Below, one piece after another: positions 19,405-26,919 of a stretch of 64,000 nt of DNA. A program made the position numbers and the translations under genes. Below the pieces are notes generated by a model. It did no database searches, was not told the DNA's origin, and saw only the letters and a program-made list of their open reading frames with translations. Positions within the stretch are counted from its first letter, which is position 1; each line of letters opens with the position of its first letter. The DNA is from Caulobacter sp. (GTDB lineage Bacteria; Pseudomonadota; Alphaproteobacteria; Caulobacterales; Caulobacteraceae). The DNA is taken from assembly GCA_028291265.1 (NCBI GenBank), contig JAQGIK010000076.1:1-64000 (forward strand). The letters are read 5' to 3'.

Positions 19405-20097
19405 TCAGCCTCCGCGCACCTGCGCGAACTCGAAAACGACAGTCGAAACGCGGCACCGCTCTGCCTGAGCCCGCAGCCTCACCTCGCGCGGTCCGTGGCA
19501 GACGAACCGTAGGCCTGCGGCCTCGGCGACCTCCTGTAAGGCGAATCGCTTCTCGTCGAACTTTCGGACACAGGTCTCAAGCCGCGCCCGCGCGCTGTTT
19601 TGGATTACCACTCCCAAAAGCCCATAGCGGACCGAGCCCTCATATGCAGAACCGGCAAACTCGATAAAGCTCATGAGTCGCTCAGCGTCCCTCCGCAGCC
19701 CCTCGGCTGCCGACGAGCGCTTGATCTCAATGATCGCACGCGGCGTGATGTCGGCGTTCCAGAGGACCAGGTCTGCTCTGCGGCTCTGCCGCTCAAGTAG
19801 CGCTTTGTGTCGCGTGGAGGGCCGGCCAGGCCGCTTACGCCTGCCGCTCCATTCCAAGAGCGCCCCAAAGTGTTGCTCTAGCGTGATCGCCGTTTTTGCG
19901 TTCGCCTTTTGCGACGCGCGCCACAGAGTTTGCGCGCAGTATGTTGTGAGGACTGGTTCGACGCCCCAGTCAGCCAGTGACTCGCCATCCGACCAACTCT
20001 CAAAGTCGGAAACGGCTTTGCCCATGCCCTGATGCAGAGCTTCGATGACGAGCGGCCGCCGCAACCGTCCTTTGGTCCCAATTGTCCCTTTTTTCAT
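19405..20097 (-). CDS. PD-(D/E)XK nuclease-like protein
   Basis: The 230-residue protein has ERQSRRADLVLWNADITPRA, IIEIKRSSAAEGLRRDAERL. The Asp of ADLVLW followed by Glu-x-Lys in IIEIK is a classical PD-(D/E)XK pattern. The start ATG at 20097 has GGGAGGAG 7 bp upstream. An ATG at 20112 in the same frame is less well placed. The N-terminal half (about 95 residues) is helical and may recognise a partner or DNA. It is transcribed toward the nuclease-like pair at 18196-19295. Confidence 0.6.
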   Translation of the reverse strand: MKKGTIGTKGRLRRPLVIEALHQGMGKAVSDFESWSDGESLADWGVEPVLTTYCAQTLWRASQKANAKTAITLEQHFGALLEWSGRRKRPGRPSTRHKALLERQSRRADLVLWNADITPRAIIEIKRSSAAEGLRRDAERLMSFIEFAGSAYEGSVRYGLLGVVIQNSARARLETCVRKFDEKRFALQEVAEAAGLRFVCHGPREVRLRAQAERCRVSTVVFEFAQVRGG

Positions 20098-20411
20098 CGC
20101 GCTCCTCCCCATGCCCTTTTCTCATCGTGATGTTCGCACGCGACTGCATGACCCTCCAGCGGGCCGCCATGCGCCACGAACGGACATTGACCCATCTCCT
20201 GGACCCATCTCCTGAAAGCAGACGCTCACTAGCCGGCGGGTGGCGAGACCCTGGCCTTGCGGACGTTCATTCAGGTTCGGCCGGGCCGCACGACCTCGCG
20301 TCTTCCTTCAAGAATGTCTCTCGCGTCCGCTCCAGGAGGTTGAACACGACCTCGGACGGCTTGGTTGGCGAACCGGATGTTGTATCCGTACGCGGCCCAA
20401 GCTCGCGGCGA
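20098..20411. other. 314-bp stretch without a supported gene
   Basis: It contains a direct 12-bp doublet, ACCCATCTCCTG at about 20198-20221, inside a degenerate GGACATTGACCC...GAAAGCAGACG sequence. Similar sequence is seen in other noncoding parts of the island. It probably separates the nuclease-like gene from the queE 3' end. Confidence 0.4.
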
Positions 20412-21074
20412 CTACCTTACGCCGATGTACTTGTGTGTCTGGACACTGAGCCGCCACTTGGGGTGCGTGAGGCAATAGTCGATGGCCGCCGCCGTATTGG
20501 CCGCGTGGTCCGGGCCGTCCATGGGCTGCAGCCAGAACCGTTCGAAATCGAGGTGCTCAAACCGGTCCGGCATGGCCTTGGCCTGGGGGAAGACCAGCTT
20601 TAGCTCCTGACCAGCGGTCTGGACCACGGCGGCGTCCGCCTTAGGGCTGATGCAGATCCAATCGACACCATCAGGCGCGGCCAGGGTTCCGTTGGACTCG
20701 ATGGCAATCTCGAAGCTGCGGGCGTGCAGGGCGTCGATCAAGGCTTCGTCGATCTGCAGCAACGGCTCGCCGCCAGTGCAGACGACCAAGCGCGGGTCCC
20801 CTTCCCGCCCCCGCCACATCGAGACGACATGCTGGGCCAGGGCCTCGCCGCTCGCAAACTTGCCGCCGCCGTCGCCGTCGGTCCCCACGAAGTCGGTGTC
20901 GCAGAAGGTGCAAACGGCCGCGGCACGGTCCCGCTGCAACCCGTTCCACAGATTGCAGCCGGCGAAGCGCAAGAAGACAGCCGGACGCCCGGCCTGACCG
21001 CCCTCGCCCTGGACGGTCAGAAACACCTCCTTGGCGGAGTAGGTTCTGACAGATTTGGGTCTGGCGCCGGACAA
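20412..21074 (-). CDS. queE: 7-carboxy-7-deazaguanine synthase
   Basis: The 220-residue radical SAM enzyme converts carboxytetrahydropterin to 7-carboxy-7-deazaguanine, the second-last step to preQ0. EVFLTVQGEG opens the protein. The cluster cysteines are C40, C55 and C58 (C-x14-C-x2-C), the expanded spacing known from Burkholderia-type QueE. VVCTGGEPLLQ and ESNGTL follow. It is divergent from the dpdC-B-A operon and completes the island's preQ0 supply with queD and queC. Confidence 0.95.
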   Translation of the reverse strand: MSGARPKSVRTYSAKEVFLTVQGEGGQAGRPAVFLRFAGCNLWNGLQRDRAAAVCTFCDTDFVGTDGDGGGKFASGEALAQHVVSMWRGREGDPRLVVCTGGEPLLQIDEALIDALHARSFEIAIESNGTLAAPDGVDWICISPKADAAVVQTAGQELKLVFPQAKAMPDRFEHLDFERFWLQPMDGPDHAANTAAAIDYCLTHPKWRLSVQTHKYIGVR

Positions 21075-21257
21075 AGCACCCCTCCACGAATCGATGCGTC
21101 AGACCCTAATCTCAAACGAGGTCGTTGCCGCGAGTCAGCGAAAACTTATCGACAGTTTTTGATAGCAATCGCCAACTTCACGTGAGAAACTGCGGTATGT
21201 CACGAGTTCATTTGCGCAAAAACTGTAATCCTCTGTCACCTCTAAAGGTCGCCAACC
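21075..21257. promoter_or_regulatory. Divergent intergenic region queE / dpdC
   Basis: This 183-bp region is richer in A+T than its surroundings (for example GAAAACTTATCGACAGTTTT near 21140) and lies between two outward-facing operons. It therefore must hold the promoters of queE and of dpdC-B-A-B-queD-queC. No operator could be assigned by eye. Confidence 0.5.
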
Positions 21258-22166
21258 GTGCCTCTTGTCATTGTCATGTGCAGCAAGCGCAAACGCGCTC
21301 CTGCTGACCCGACACTTTCGGCGAAGGACCTTGATAGCGGAAATGCGCAGCAAGTCGCCGCAGTCTGGAGCGAGCGCCTTCAGCAGGCAGCCACGACGAC
21401 CAAGGCCGGAAATCTTTACGCTGGCCGCGGTTTCGCGGAAGCAAGTCGGGCCGCTGCACATCTCGACGCGCGGCTCAGCATCGTGTCTGCAGGGCTAGGG
21501 CTCGTTGATGCGACGACGGAAGTCCCTTCCTATAGTCTGACGACCTCCGCTCAAGACCCAGACAACGTCCTCAAAAAGACCGGTGGCGCTTCGGCTGAGT
21601 GGTGGAACGCCGTTCAGGCCGCAACCCCCTACGCCAGCAAGGCGGCGACCGACGAGACCGGCTTGATCCTGGCGGGTCTGTCCTCAGGTTACCTTGCGAT
21701 GGTCGCGAACGAGTGGTCTCGATGGCCGACGGAGCGGCTGGGCCGTTTGCGTCTGTTCAGTAAGGAACGTCCTTCGGGCTCGGCGGCCGCTCTACTTCCC
21801 GCATGGATGCCCTACGATGACAGGCTCGACGCAGCCGGCGCTGACTGCGCGGGGACTCAAGGTGACTTTGCGCAACGCGCGCTACGTCATTTCGCAATCA
21901 CTTTGGGCGGCTCTCAATCAACAACAGCCGACGCCGCGGCCGTCAGACGCGCGCTCAACGGCTTGTCCGCACGAACGAGGCCCGACCGGACCCGACTAAG
22001 CGACGACGCCGTCATCGATCTGATCCGTGAAAATTGGGACGTCATCGGCGGACGATCGGGGGCCATGCTTCGGCATCTGCGCAGGACCTTGGGCTTCGCT
22101 TGCGAACAGGGCCGGTTCAAGGGGTTGTTTCACGCAGCCGCTCAGCAGCGATCGAAGGCCGCTTGA
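21258..22166 (+). CDS. dpdC: DpdC candidate: YaaA/DUF328-like protein
   Basis: The 302-residue protein opens with PLVIVMCSKRK. It then has NLYAGRGFAEASR and LSIVSAGLGLVD followed by PSYSLT. This order (CSxxK, LYxGxxF, SAxxGL, P-Y) is that of the YaaA/DUF328/DUF6884 superfamily. Known dpd systems use DpdC to convert preQ0 in DNA to the amido form (ADG), and I recall that it belongs to this fold. The C-terminal 100 residues are basic. The GTG start has AAAGG upstream. The gene overlaps the first dpdB by 1 bp (TGATG). The assignment rests on fold and neighbourhood. Confidence 0.6.
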   Translation: MPLVIVMCSKRKRAPADPTLSAKDLDSGNAQQVAAVWSERLQQAATTTKAGNLYAGRGFAEASRAAAHLDARLSIVSAGLGLVDATTEVPSYSLTTSAQDPDNVLKKTGGASAEWWNAVQAATPYASKAATDETGLILAGLSSGYLAMVANEWSRWPTERLGRLRLFSKERPSGSAAALLPAWMPYDDRLDAAGADCAGTQGDFAQRALRHFAITLGGSQSTTADAAAVRRALNGLSARTRPDRTRLSDDAVIDLIRENWDVIGGRSGAMLRHLRRTLGFACEQGRFKGLFHAAAQQRSKAA

Positions 22167-23266
22167 TGACGCTCAGCAAAGTCACCGTCCGCGCGCTTCG
22201 AACCCGCCAAGGCGCTGAGACGGAAGTCTACGCCTTCTTCCTGCCTGGCCACCAAATCGCGCAGATCGCGGACATCAGCCGACTGCGCCGAGGCGAAGGC
22301 AATCTGGAAGGTTTTCAGCGTCGAGAGATCAAGGCTCACGTCGCCGAGATCGCGAATTTTCTGAGCCAGGGACCGGTTCTGTTTCCGAACGCGATCATCC
22401 TGGCTCTTTCCCCGCAGGTTAAGTTCAAATCGGCGCGCGGTCCCTCTGGGGAAGACGAACTGGTTCGTAGCGGGGAACTGACGATACCGGTCCGCCCCGA
22501 AGGCCAGCGCGCGGCTTGGATCGTCGACGGGCAGCAGCGCTCTCTCGCCCTGGCCAAGTCCGAGCAAACAAGCCAACCGGTGCCAATTGTCGCCTTCGTC
22601 TCCGACGACGTGACGTCTCAGCGCGAGCAGTTCATCCTGGTCAACAAGGCCAAGCCCTTGCCGCCGCGCCTGATCGACGAATTGCTGCCGGTGATGTCGG
22701 TCACCCTGCCTCGATCACTCAAGGCGCGCCAGTTGCCGAGCGCGCTTTGCACGCTGCTCAATGAGGACCCCGCGTCTCCCTTCTACGGTCTCATCAAGCG
22801 CGAGTCTCAGCAGGGCAACACCGACGCTGTCATCACCGACACCGCACTGACCAATGCGATCACTGCCAATCTGCGCGCCGGCGGCGCACTGGGCGCCTAT
22901 GACGCCGAGACGGGACGGGAGGCGGCCTATCAGGCGCTCGTGACCTATTGGAGCGCGGTGCGCGAGGCCTTCCCTGACGCCTGGAGCAAGTCGTCGGCGA
23001 CAAGTCGCCTGATGCACTCGGCCGGCATCCGCTCCATGAGCGCCCTGATGGATCCCGTCTGGACCAGGGCGGACGCCGCGGCCGATCCCGCCTCGGAGGT
23101 CCGGGCGGCGATGAACCGCATCGCTCCACATTGTCGTTGGAGCGACGGGGTCTGGGAGGAACTCAACTGGGCTTGGGACGATGTGCAGGCCACAACACGT
23201 CACATCAAAGGTTTGAGCGAACATCTTCTCAAACTGGATCGCGAACTGTCCAGGCCTGCACGATGA
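22166..23266 (+). CDS. dpdB: DpdB, first copy (DGQHR-domain protein)
   Basis: The 366-residue protein has GFQRREIKAHVAEIANFL, LFPNAIILAL, WIVDGQQRSLAL (DGQQR at 121-125), FILVNKAKPLPPRLIDELLP and SRLMHSAGI. These are hallmarks of the DGQHR/DndB-like family, which in dpd systems works with DpdA to place preQ0 in DNA. The start overlaps the dpdC stop (TGATG), and its stop overlaps the dpdA ATG (ATGA). Confidence 0.85.
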   Translation: MTLSKVTVRALRTRQGAETEVYAFFLPGHQIAQIADISRLRRGEGNLEGFQRREIKAHVAEIANFLSQGPVLFPNAIILALSPQVKFKSARGPSGEDELVRSGELTIPVRPEGQRAAWIVDGQQRSLALAKSEQTSQPVPIVAFVSDDVTSQREQFILVNKAKPLPPRLIDELLPVMSVTLPRSLKARQLPSALCTLLNEDPASPFYGLIKRESQQGNTDAVITDTALTNAITANLRAGGALGAYDAETGREAAYQALVTYWSAVREAFPDAWSKSSATSRLMHSAGIRSMSALMDPVWTRADAAADPASEVRAAMNRIAPHCRWSDGVWEELNWAWDDVQATTRHIKGLSEHLLKLDRELSRPAR

Positions 23267-24549
23267 AGTTTATCTTTGCTGACAGCCTGGACTTCGTTGA
23301 CCCCGGCTACGACTTCACCAACGACCGCAATGCGCCGGGCCGCAAGCCTTATTGGGATGACGCCTATCCCCACGAGATCCTCGGCTACGCGCCCTACCAC
23401 GGCATGCTCGTGTCTCGCGGGATCGTAGGCGACGGCCCCGTCAAGGGGAAATACACCGAAGCCCAGGCCATGCGGTTTCGACGCGTCGGCGCACGCGAGT
23501 TCCTGCGCCTGAACACGCCCGCCTTCGCCAATCTAGCGCTGTTCGGCGACTGCGGCGCCTTCACCTACGTCGCCGAGGAAGTCCCGCCCTACACCCCGGC
23601 GGATACGGCTGAGTTTTACGACGATTGCGGCTTCACCCATGGCTGCTCGGTCGACCACATCATCTTCGACTTCGACGAAACCGTCGTCGGGATGGAGGGA
23701 GGCAGCGCAGAAGCCCATCGCCGCTTCGACATCACGCTCGAGAACGCCGCGGCCTTCCGCGAGGAAACACGTCAGGCCCACCACTTTACCCCGATGGGTG
23801 TCATCCAGGGCTGGTCTCCCGGCAGCATGGCGGACGCCGCCCGGCGCTTGGTCGCCATGGGCTACGACTACCTCGCCATCGGGGGCATGGTCCCGCTGAA
23901 GGCCGAGCAGATCAAACGCTGCCTGTCGGCCATCCGTGACGCCGTGCCGGCCTCGACCCGGCTCCACATCCTCGGCTTCGCCAAGGCCAATGAGATCCAT
24001 GAGTTCGCCCCGTTCAACGTGACGAGCATCGACACGACCTCGCCCCTGCTGCGGGCGTTCAAGGACGACAAGCAGAACTACTGGCTCGGCGACGGCCCCA
24101 ACCTGACCTACTACACCGCGATCCGGGTTCCCCAGGCGATCGAGAACCCGCGCCTCCAGCGGCACGTGCGCCAAGGCGACTTCAAGGCCGAGCGCCTCAC
24201 TCAACTGGAGACCCGCGCCCTGGCCGCGCTGCGCGCCTACGATCACGACGATCAGGATCTGGAAGGCGTGCTGGAGACCGTGCTCGAATACAACGCGATC
24301 CTCGCCACCGGCCAAGCCTATGAGCACGTCCGCAACAATCCCACGATGGACAAGCTTCGCGGCCGCTACCGGGCGACGCTCGCTGACAAGCCGTGGCGCA
24401 AATGCGGTTGCCGCATCTGCCGGGACGTGGGCATCGAAGTCATGATCTTTCGCGCCAGCAACCGCAACAAGCGTCGGGGCATCCACAATCTCGCGGCCTT
24501 CAAGACCGTGGTGGACGCCCTCTCCGTCAATCAAGTCGAGGCTGCATGA
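23263..24549 (+). CDS. dpdA: DpdA, TGT-like DNA-guanine transglycosylase
   Basis: The 428-residue protein replaces G in DNA by preQ0. Asp96 in FGDCGAF aligns with the TGT Asp of DSGGFQ, and DFDE at 136-139 is a second acidic cluster. FTPMGVIQGWSPGSMADAAR and YDYLAIGGMVP match the TIM-barrel strands. The zinc ligands are C381, C383, C386 and H408 (C-x-C-x2-C-x21-H). Unlike tRNA TGTs it starts with KFIFADSLDFVDPGYDF, which is typical of DpdA. It sits between two dpdB genes with ATGA overlaps on both sides. Confidence 0.93.
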   Translation: MKFIFADSLDFVDPGYDFTNDRNAPGRKPYWDDAYPHEILGYAPYHGMLVSRGIVGDGPVKGKYTEAQAMRFRRVGAREFLRLNTPAFANLALFGDCGAFTYVAEEVPPYTPADTAEFYDDCGFTHGCSVDHIIFDFDETVVGMEGGSAEAHRRFDITLENAAAFREETRQAHHFTPMGVIQGWSPGSMADAARRLVAMGYDYLAIGGMVPLKAEQIKRCLSAIRDAVPASTRLHILGFAKANEIHEFAPFNVTSIDTTSPLLRAFKDDKQNYWLGDGPNLTYYTAIRVPQAIENPRLQRHVRQGDFKAERLTQLETRALAALRAYDHDDQDLEGVLETVLEYNAILATGQAYEHVRNNPTMDKLRGRYRATLADKPWRKCGCRICRDVGIEVMIFRASNRNKRRGIHNLAAFKTVVDALSVNQVEAA

Positions 24550-25628
24550 CCATCCTGACCTTCCTGGCCGCGCGGGCGCGCCAGAGCGCCGAACACGACG
24601 TGTTGACCTTCGCCGCGACCGCTGGCCAGGTGCTGCAGTTCGCCGAGATCGACCGGGTCGGCCGCGACGAGGCTGGCGCCCTCAGCGGGTTCCAGCGCCC
24701 CCAGATCGCCGGCCATATCCGGGAGATTCGGGACTATCTGGAAACCGAAACCGCCATCCTGCCGAACGCGATCGTGGTGGCCTTCATCGAGGGCGTGACG
24801 CTCGAGGACCTCGGCGACGGCATCTGCCGCGTGACGATCGACCTGACGCACGGACCCAAGGGTCTGGTGGTCGACGGCCAGCAGCGGCTGACCGCGCTCA
24901 GTCTGTCCTCGCGGCAGGACTTCCAGCTGTTCGTGTCCTTGATGATCTGCCGCGACGAGGCCGAACTCCGCCGGCAGTTCGTGCTCGTCAACAACACACG
25001 CCCCCTGCCCAAGTCGCTGATCTACGAACTTCTCCCCTCGGTGGACGGTCTGCCGGACCGGATGCAGAGCCGCGCGCTCGCCGCAGACCTCACGGCCCGG
25101 CTGAACTTCAACCAGGCCTCCTCGCTGAAGGGGCAGATCTACCAGCACACCAACCCCTCCGGCGTCATCAAGGACACCGCGATCCAGAAGGTGCTGATGA
25201 ACTCCCTGAGCGACGGTGTGATGCGTCTGCTCGTCACTGAGACCAACGGGTCGAAGAAATGCTTCGACCTGATCAGCGAGTTCTTCAAGGCCGTGCAGAC
25301 CATCTTCCCCGAGGACTGGTGGGGACACAAACCCGCCTCGTCGCGCCTCGTCCACGGTGCCGGCATCCAGGCGATGGGCTTTGTCATGGAGACCCTGGCC
25401 ACCCTCGACAACGCACGGACCTGGAGCGAGTTCGCCAACGGTCTGGCAGCGCTTGAGGGCCGCACTGCCTGGACCTCGGGGTCATGGGACTTCGGCAACG
25501 GCGACGTTCGCCACTGGAGGGCGGTTAATGTCACCAGCAGCGACGTGGCACTCCTGACAAAGCACGTCGAGGGCATCGTCCGTCGTGACCTGCGCGCCCG
25601 CCGCGCCAGCGCCGTCGCCGCCGCCTAA
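24546..25628 (+). CDS. dpdB: DpdB paralogue, second copy (DGQHR-domain protein)
   Basis: The 360-residue protein shares with the first copy GFQR, PNAI, VVDGQQRLTALS (DGQQR at 110-114), FVLVNNTRPLPKSLIYELLP and SRLVHGAGI. The rest has diverged strongly, so this is an old paralogue and not a recent duplicate. Its start overlaps the dpdA stop (ATGA). A heteromeric DpdB assembly or separate roles for the two copies are possible. Confidence 0.82.
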   Translation: MTILTFLAARARQSAEHDVLTFAATAGQVLQFAEIDRVGRDEAGALSGFQRPQIAGHIREIRDYLETETAILPNAIVVAFIEGVTLEDLGDGICRVTIDLTHGPKGLVVDGQQRLTALSLSSRQDFQLFVSLMICRDEAELRRQFVLVNNTRPLPKSLIYELLPSVDGLPDRMQSRALAADLTARLNFNQASSLKGQIYQHTNPSGVIKDTAIQKVLMNSLSDGVMRLLVTETNGSKKCFDLISEFFKAVQTIFPEDWWGHKPASSRLVHGAGIQAMGFVMETLATLDNARTWSEFANGLAALEGRTAWTSGSWDFGNGDVRHWRAVNVTSSDVALLTKHVEGIVRRDLRARRASAVAAA

Positions 25629-25682
25629 ACGCAGATGAACCTGCTCCAGCACCCCGACTCATGATTTTCTGGGCGTGACGCC

Positions 25683-26054
25683 ATGTATGAACTGACCAAA
25701 CAATTCCGGTTCGACGCCGCCCATACCCTCGAGCGTGAGATCGAGGCCGAGGGCAGCCGTCGCATCCACGGTCATTCCTACAGGGCCGAGGTCACGCTGC
25801 GCGGACGGCCGGATCCTCTAACCGGGATGATCATCGACACCGGTCTGCTGGCTCGCAAGCTCGAGCAGGCGCGCGACGCCCTGGATCACCGGTTCCTCGA
25901 CGAGATCAATGAACTGGGTCCGGGCACGCTCGAAAACCTCTGCGCCTACATCTGGCGTAAGCTCGAGGACGACGTCGCCAACCTGTACAGCGTGGCTGTC
26001 CTGCGAGATTCAACAGAAGAACGCGTCACTTATTTCGGCGAAGCCGCCGCGTGA
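25683..26054 (+). CDS. queD: 6-carboxytetrahydropterin synthase homologue with Cys-to-Ser change
   Basis: The 123-residue protein has the QueD zinc triad H14 (FDAAH), H29 and H31 (IHGHSY), plus the downstream LDHRFLDE. QueD makes carboxytetrahydropterin from dihydroneopterin triphosphate. The catalytic Cys that stands four residues before HGH in QueD (Cys27 in E. coli) is Ser25 here. The protein is otherwise normal in length, so this is a real substitution and not a truncation. It starts 54 bp after the second dpdB and overlaps queC (GTGA). Confidence 0.9.
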   Translation: MYELTKQFRFDAAHTLEREIEAEGSRRIHGHSYRAEVTLRGRPDPLTGMIIDTGLLARKLEQARDALDHRFLDEINELGPGTLENLCAYIWRKLEDDVANLYSVAVLRDSTEERVTYFGEAAA

Positions 26055-26794
26055 GCGGCGCGCTCGTCCTCTTCTCCGGCGGCCAGGATTCGGCGACCTG
26101 CCTCGCCTGGGCGCTGGACCGGTTCGACCACGTCGAGACGGTCGGCTTCGACTATGGCCAGCGTCACCGCGTGGAACTGGACGCGCGGACCGTCGTCCTC
26201 GATCGCATTCGATCCATGAACGACTGGGGGGATCGCCTGGGCGAGGATCGCATCCTCGATCTCGGCGTGCTCGGCAAGATCAGCGATACGGCTCTCACCA
26301 GCGACATGGCTCTCGCCACGGCCGCTTCCGGACTGCCGAACACCTGCGTCCCGGGTCGAAACCTCCTCTTCCTGACCTTCGCCGCGACGATCGCCTATCG
26401 ACGTGGACTCAAGCACATCGTCACCGGCGTCTGTGAGACGGACTACTCCGGATACCCCGACTGCCGTGACGACACGATCAAGGCGCTCCAGGTCGCTCTC
26501 AACCTCGGAATGAAGACCCGACTGGTCCTCGAGACGCCGCTCATGTGGGTCGACAAGGCCCAGACCTGGGCGCTGGCTGAAGATCTCGGCGGGCATGGTC
26601 TAACTGAACTGATCCGCACCGAAACTCTGACCTGCTATCAGGGCGACACCGAAACCCGCAATGAGTGGGGCCGTGGCTGCGGAGAATGTCCGGCGTGCGA
26701 CCTGCGGCGTACGGGCTTCGAACGCTGGAAACAGCTCGGGAAAGCCGCCTCCCAGGCCTCACTTTCCGGTTGCAATCCAATACCATCCGAGTGA
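26051..26794 (+). CDS. queC: 7-cyano-7-deazaguanine (preQ0) synthase
   Basis: The 247-residue ATP-dependent enzyme converts carboxydeazaguanine and ammonia to preQ0, the base DpdA inserts. [18 protein letters not shown] holds the PP-loop SGGQDS (9-14). [11 protein letters not shown] follows. The zinc site is C195 plus C210-x2-C213-x2-C216. The GTG start overlaps the queD stop by 4 bp. No queF is present, as expected when preQ0 itself is the substrate. Confidence 0.95.
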   Translation: MSGALVLFSGGQDSATCLAWALDRFDHVETVGFDYGQRHRVELDARTVVLDRIRSMNDWGDRLGEDRILDLGVLGKISDTALTSDMALATAASGLPNTCVPGRNLLFLTFAATIAYRRGLKHIVTGVCETDYSGYPDCRDDTIKALQVALNLGMKTRLVLETPLMWVDKAQTWALAEDLGGHGLTELIRTETLTCYQGDTETRNEWGRGCGECPACDLRRTGFERWKQLGKAASQASLSGCNPIPSE

Positions 26795-26919
26795 GCGTGC
26801 CCCCGTGGATTGGGGGAATTTATGAGTCCGGATCAACCGGGCCGGCCGAAGACGATCAGGCTGGCTAACGCGACCATAAGCCCAGTTCGGTCACCGATTC
26901 CGCGGCAGGGCCAAACCCG

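Noticed and set aside
20198-20221. Tandem doublet ACCCATCTCCTG as a possible CRISPR or iteron
   Set aside because: Only two copies, no spacers and no cas genes.
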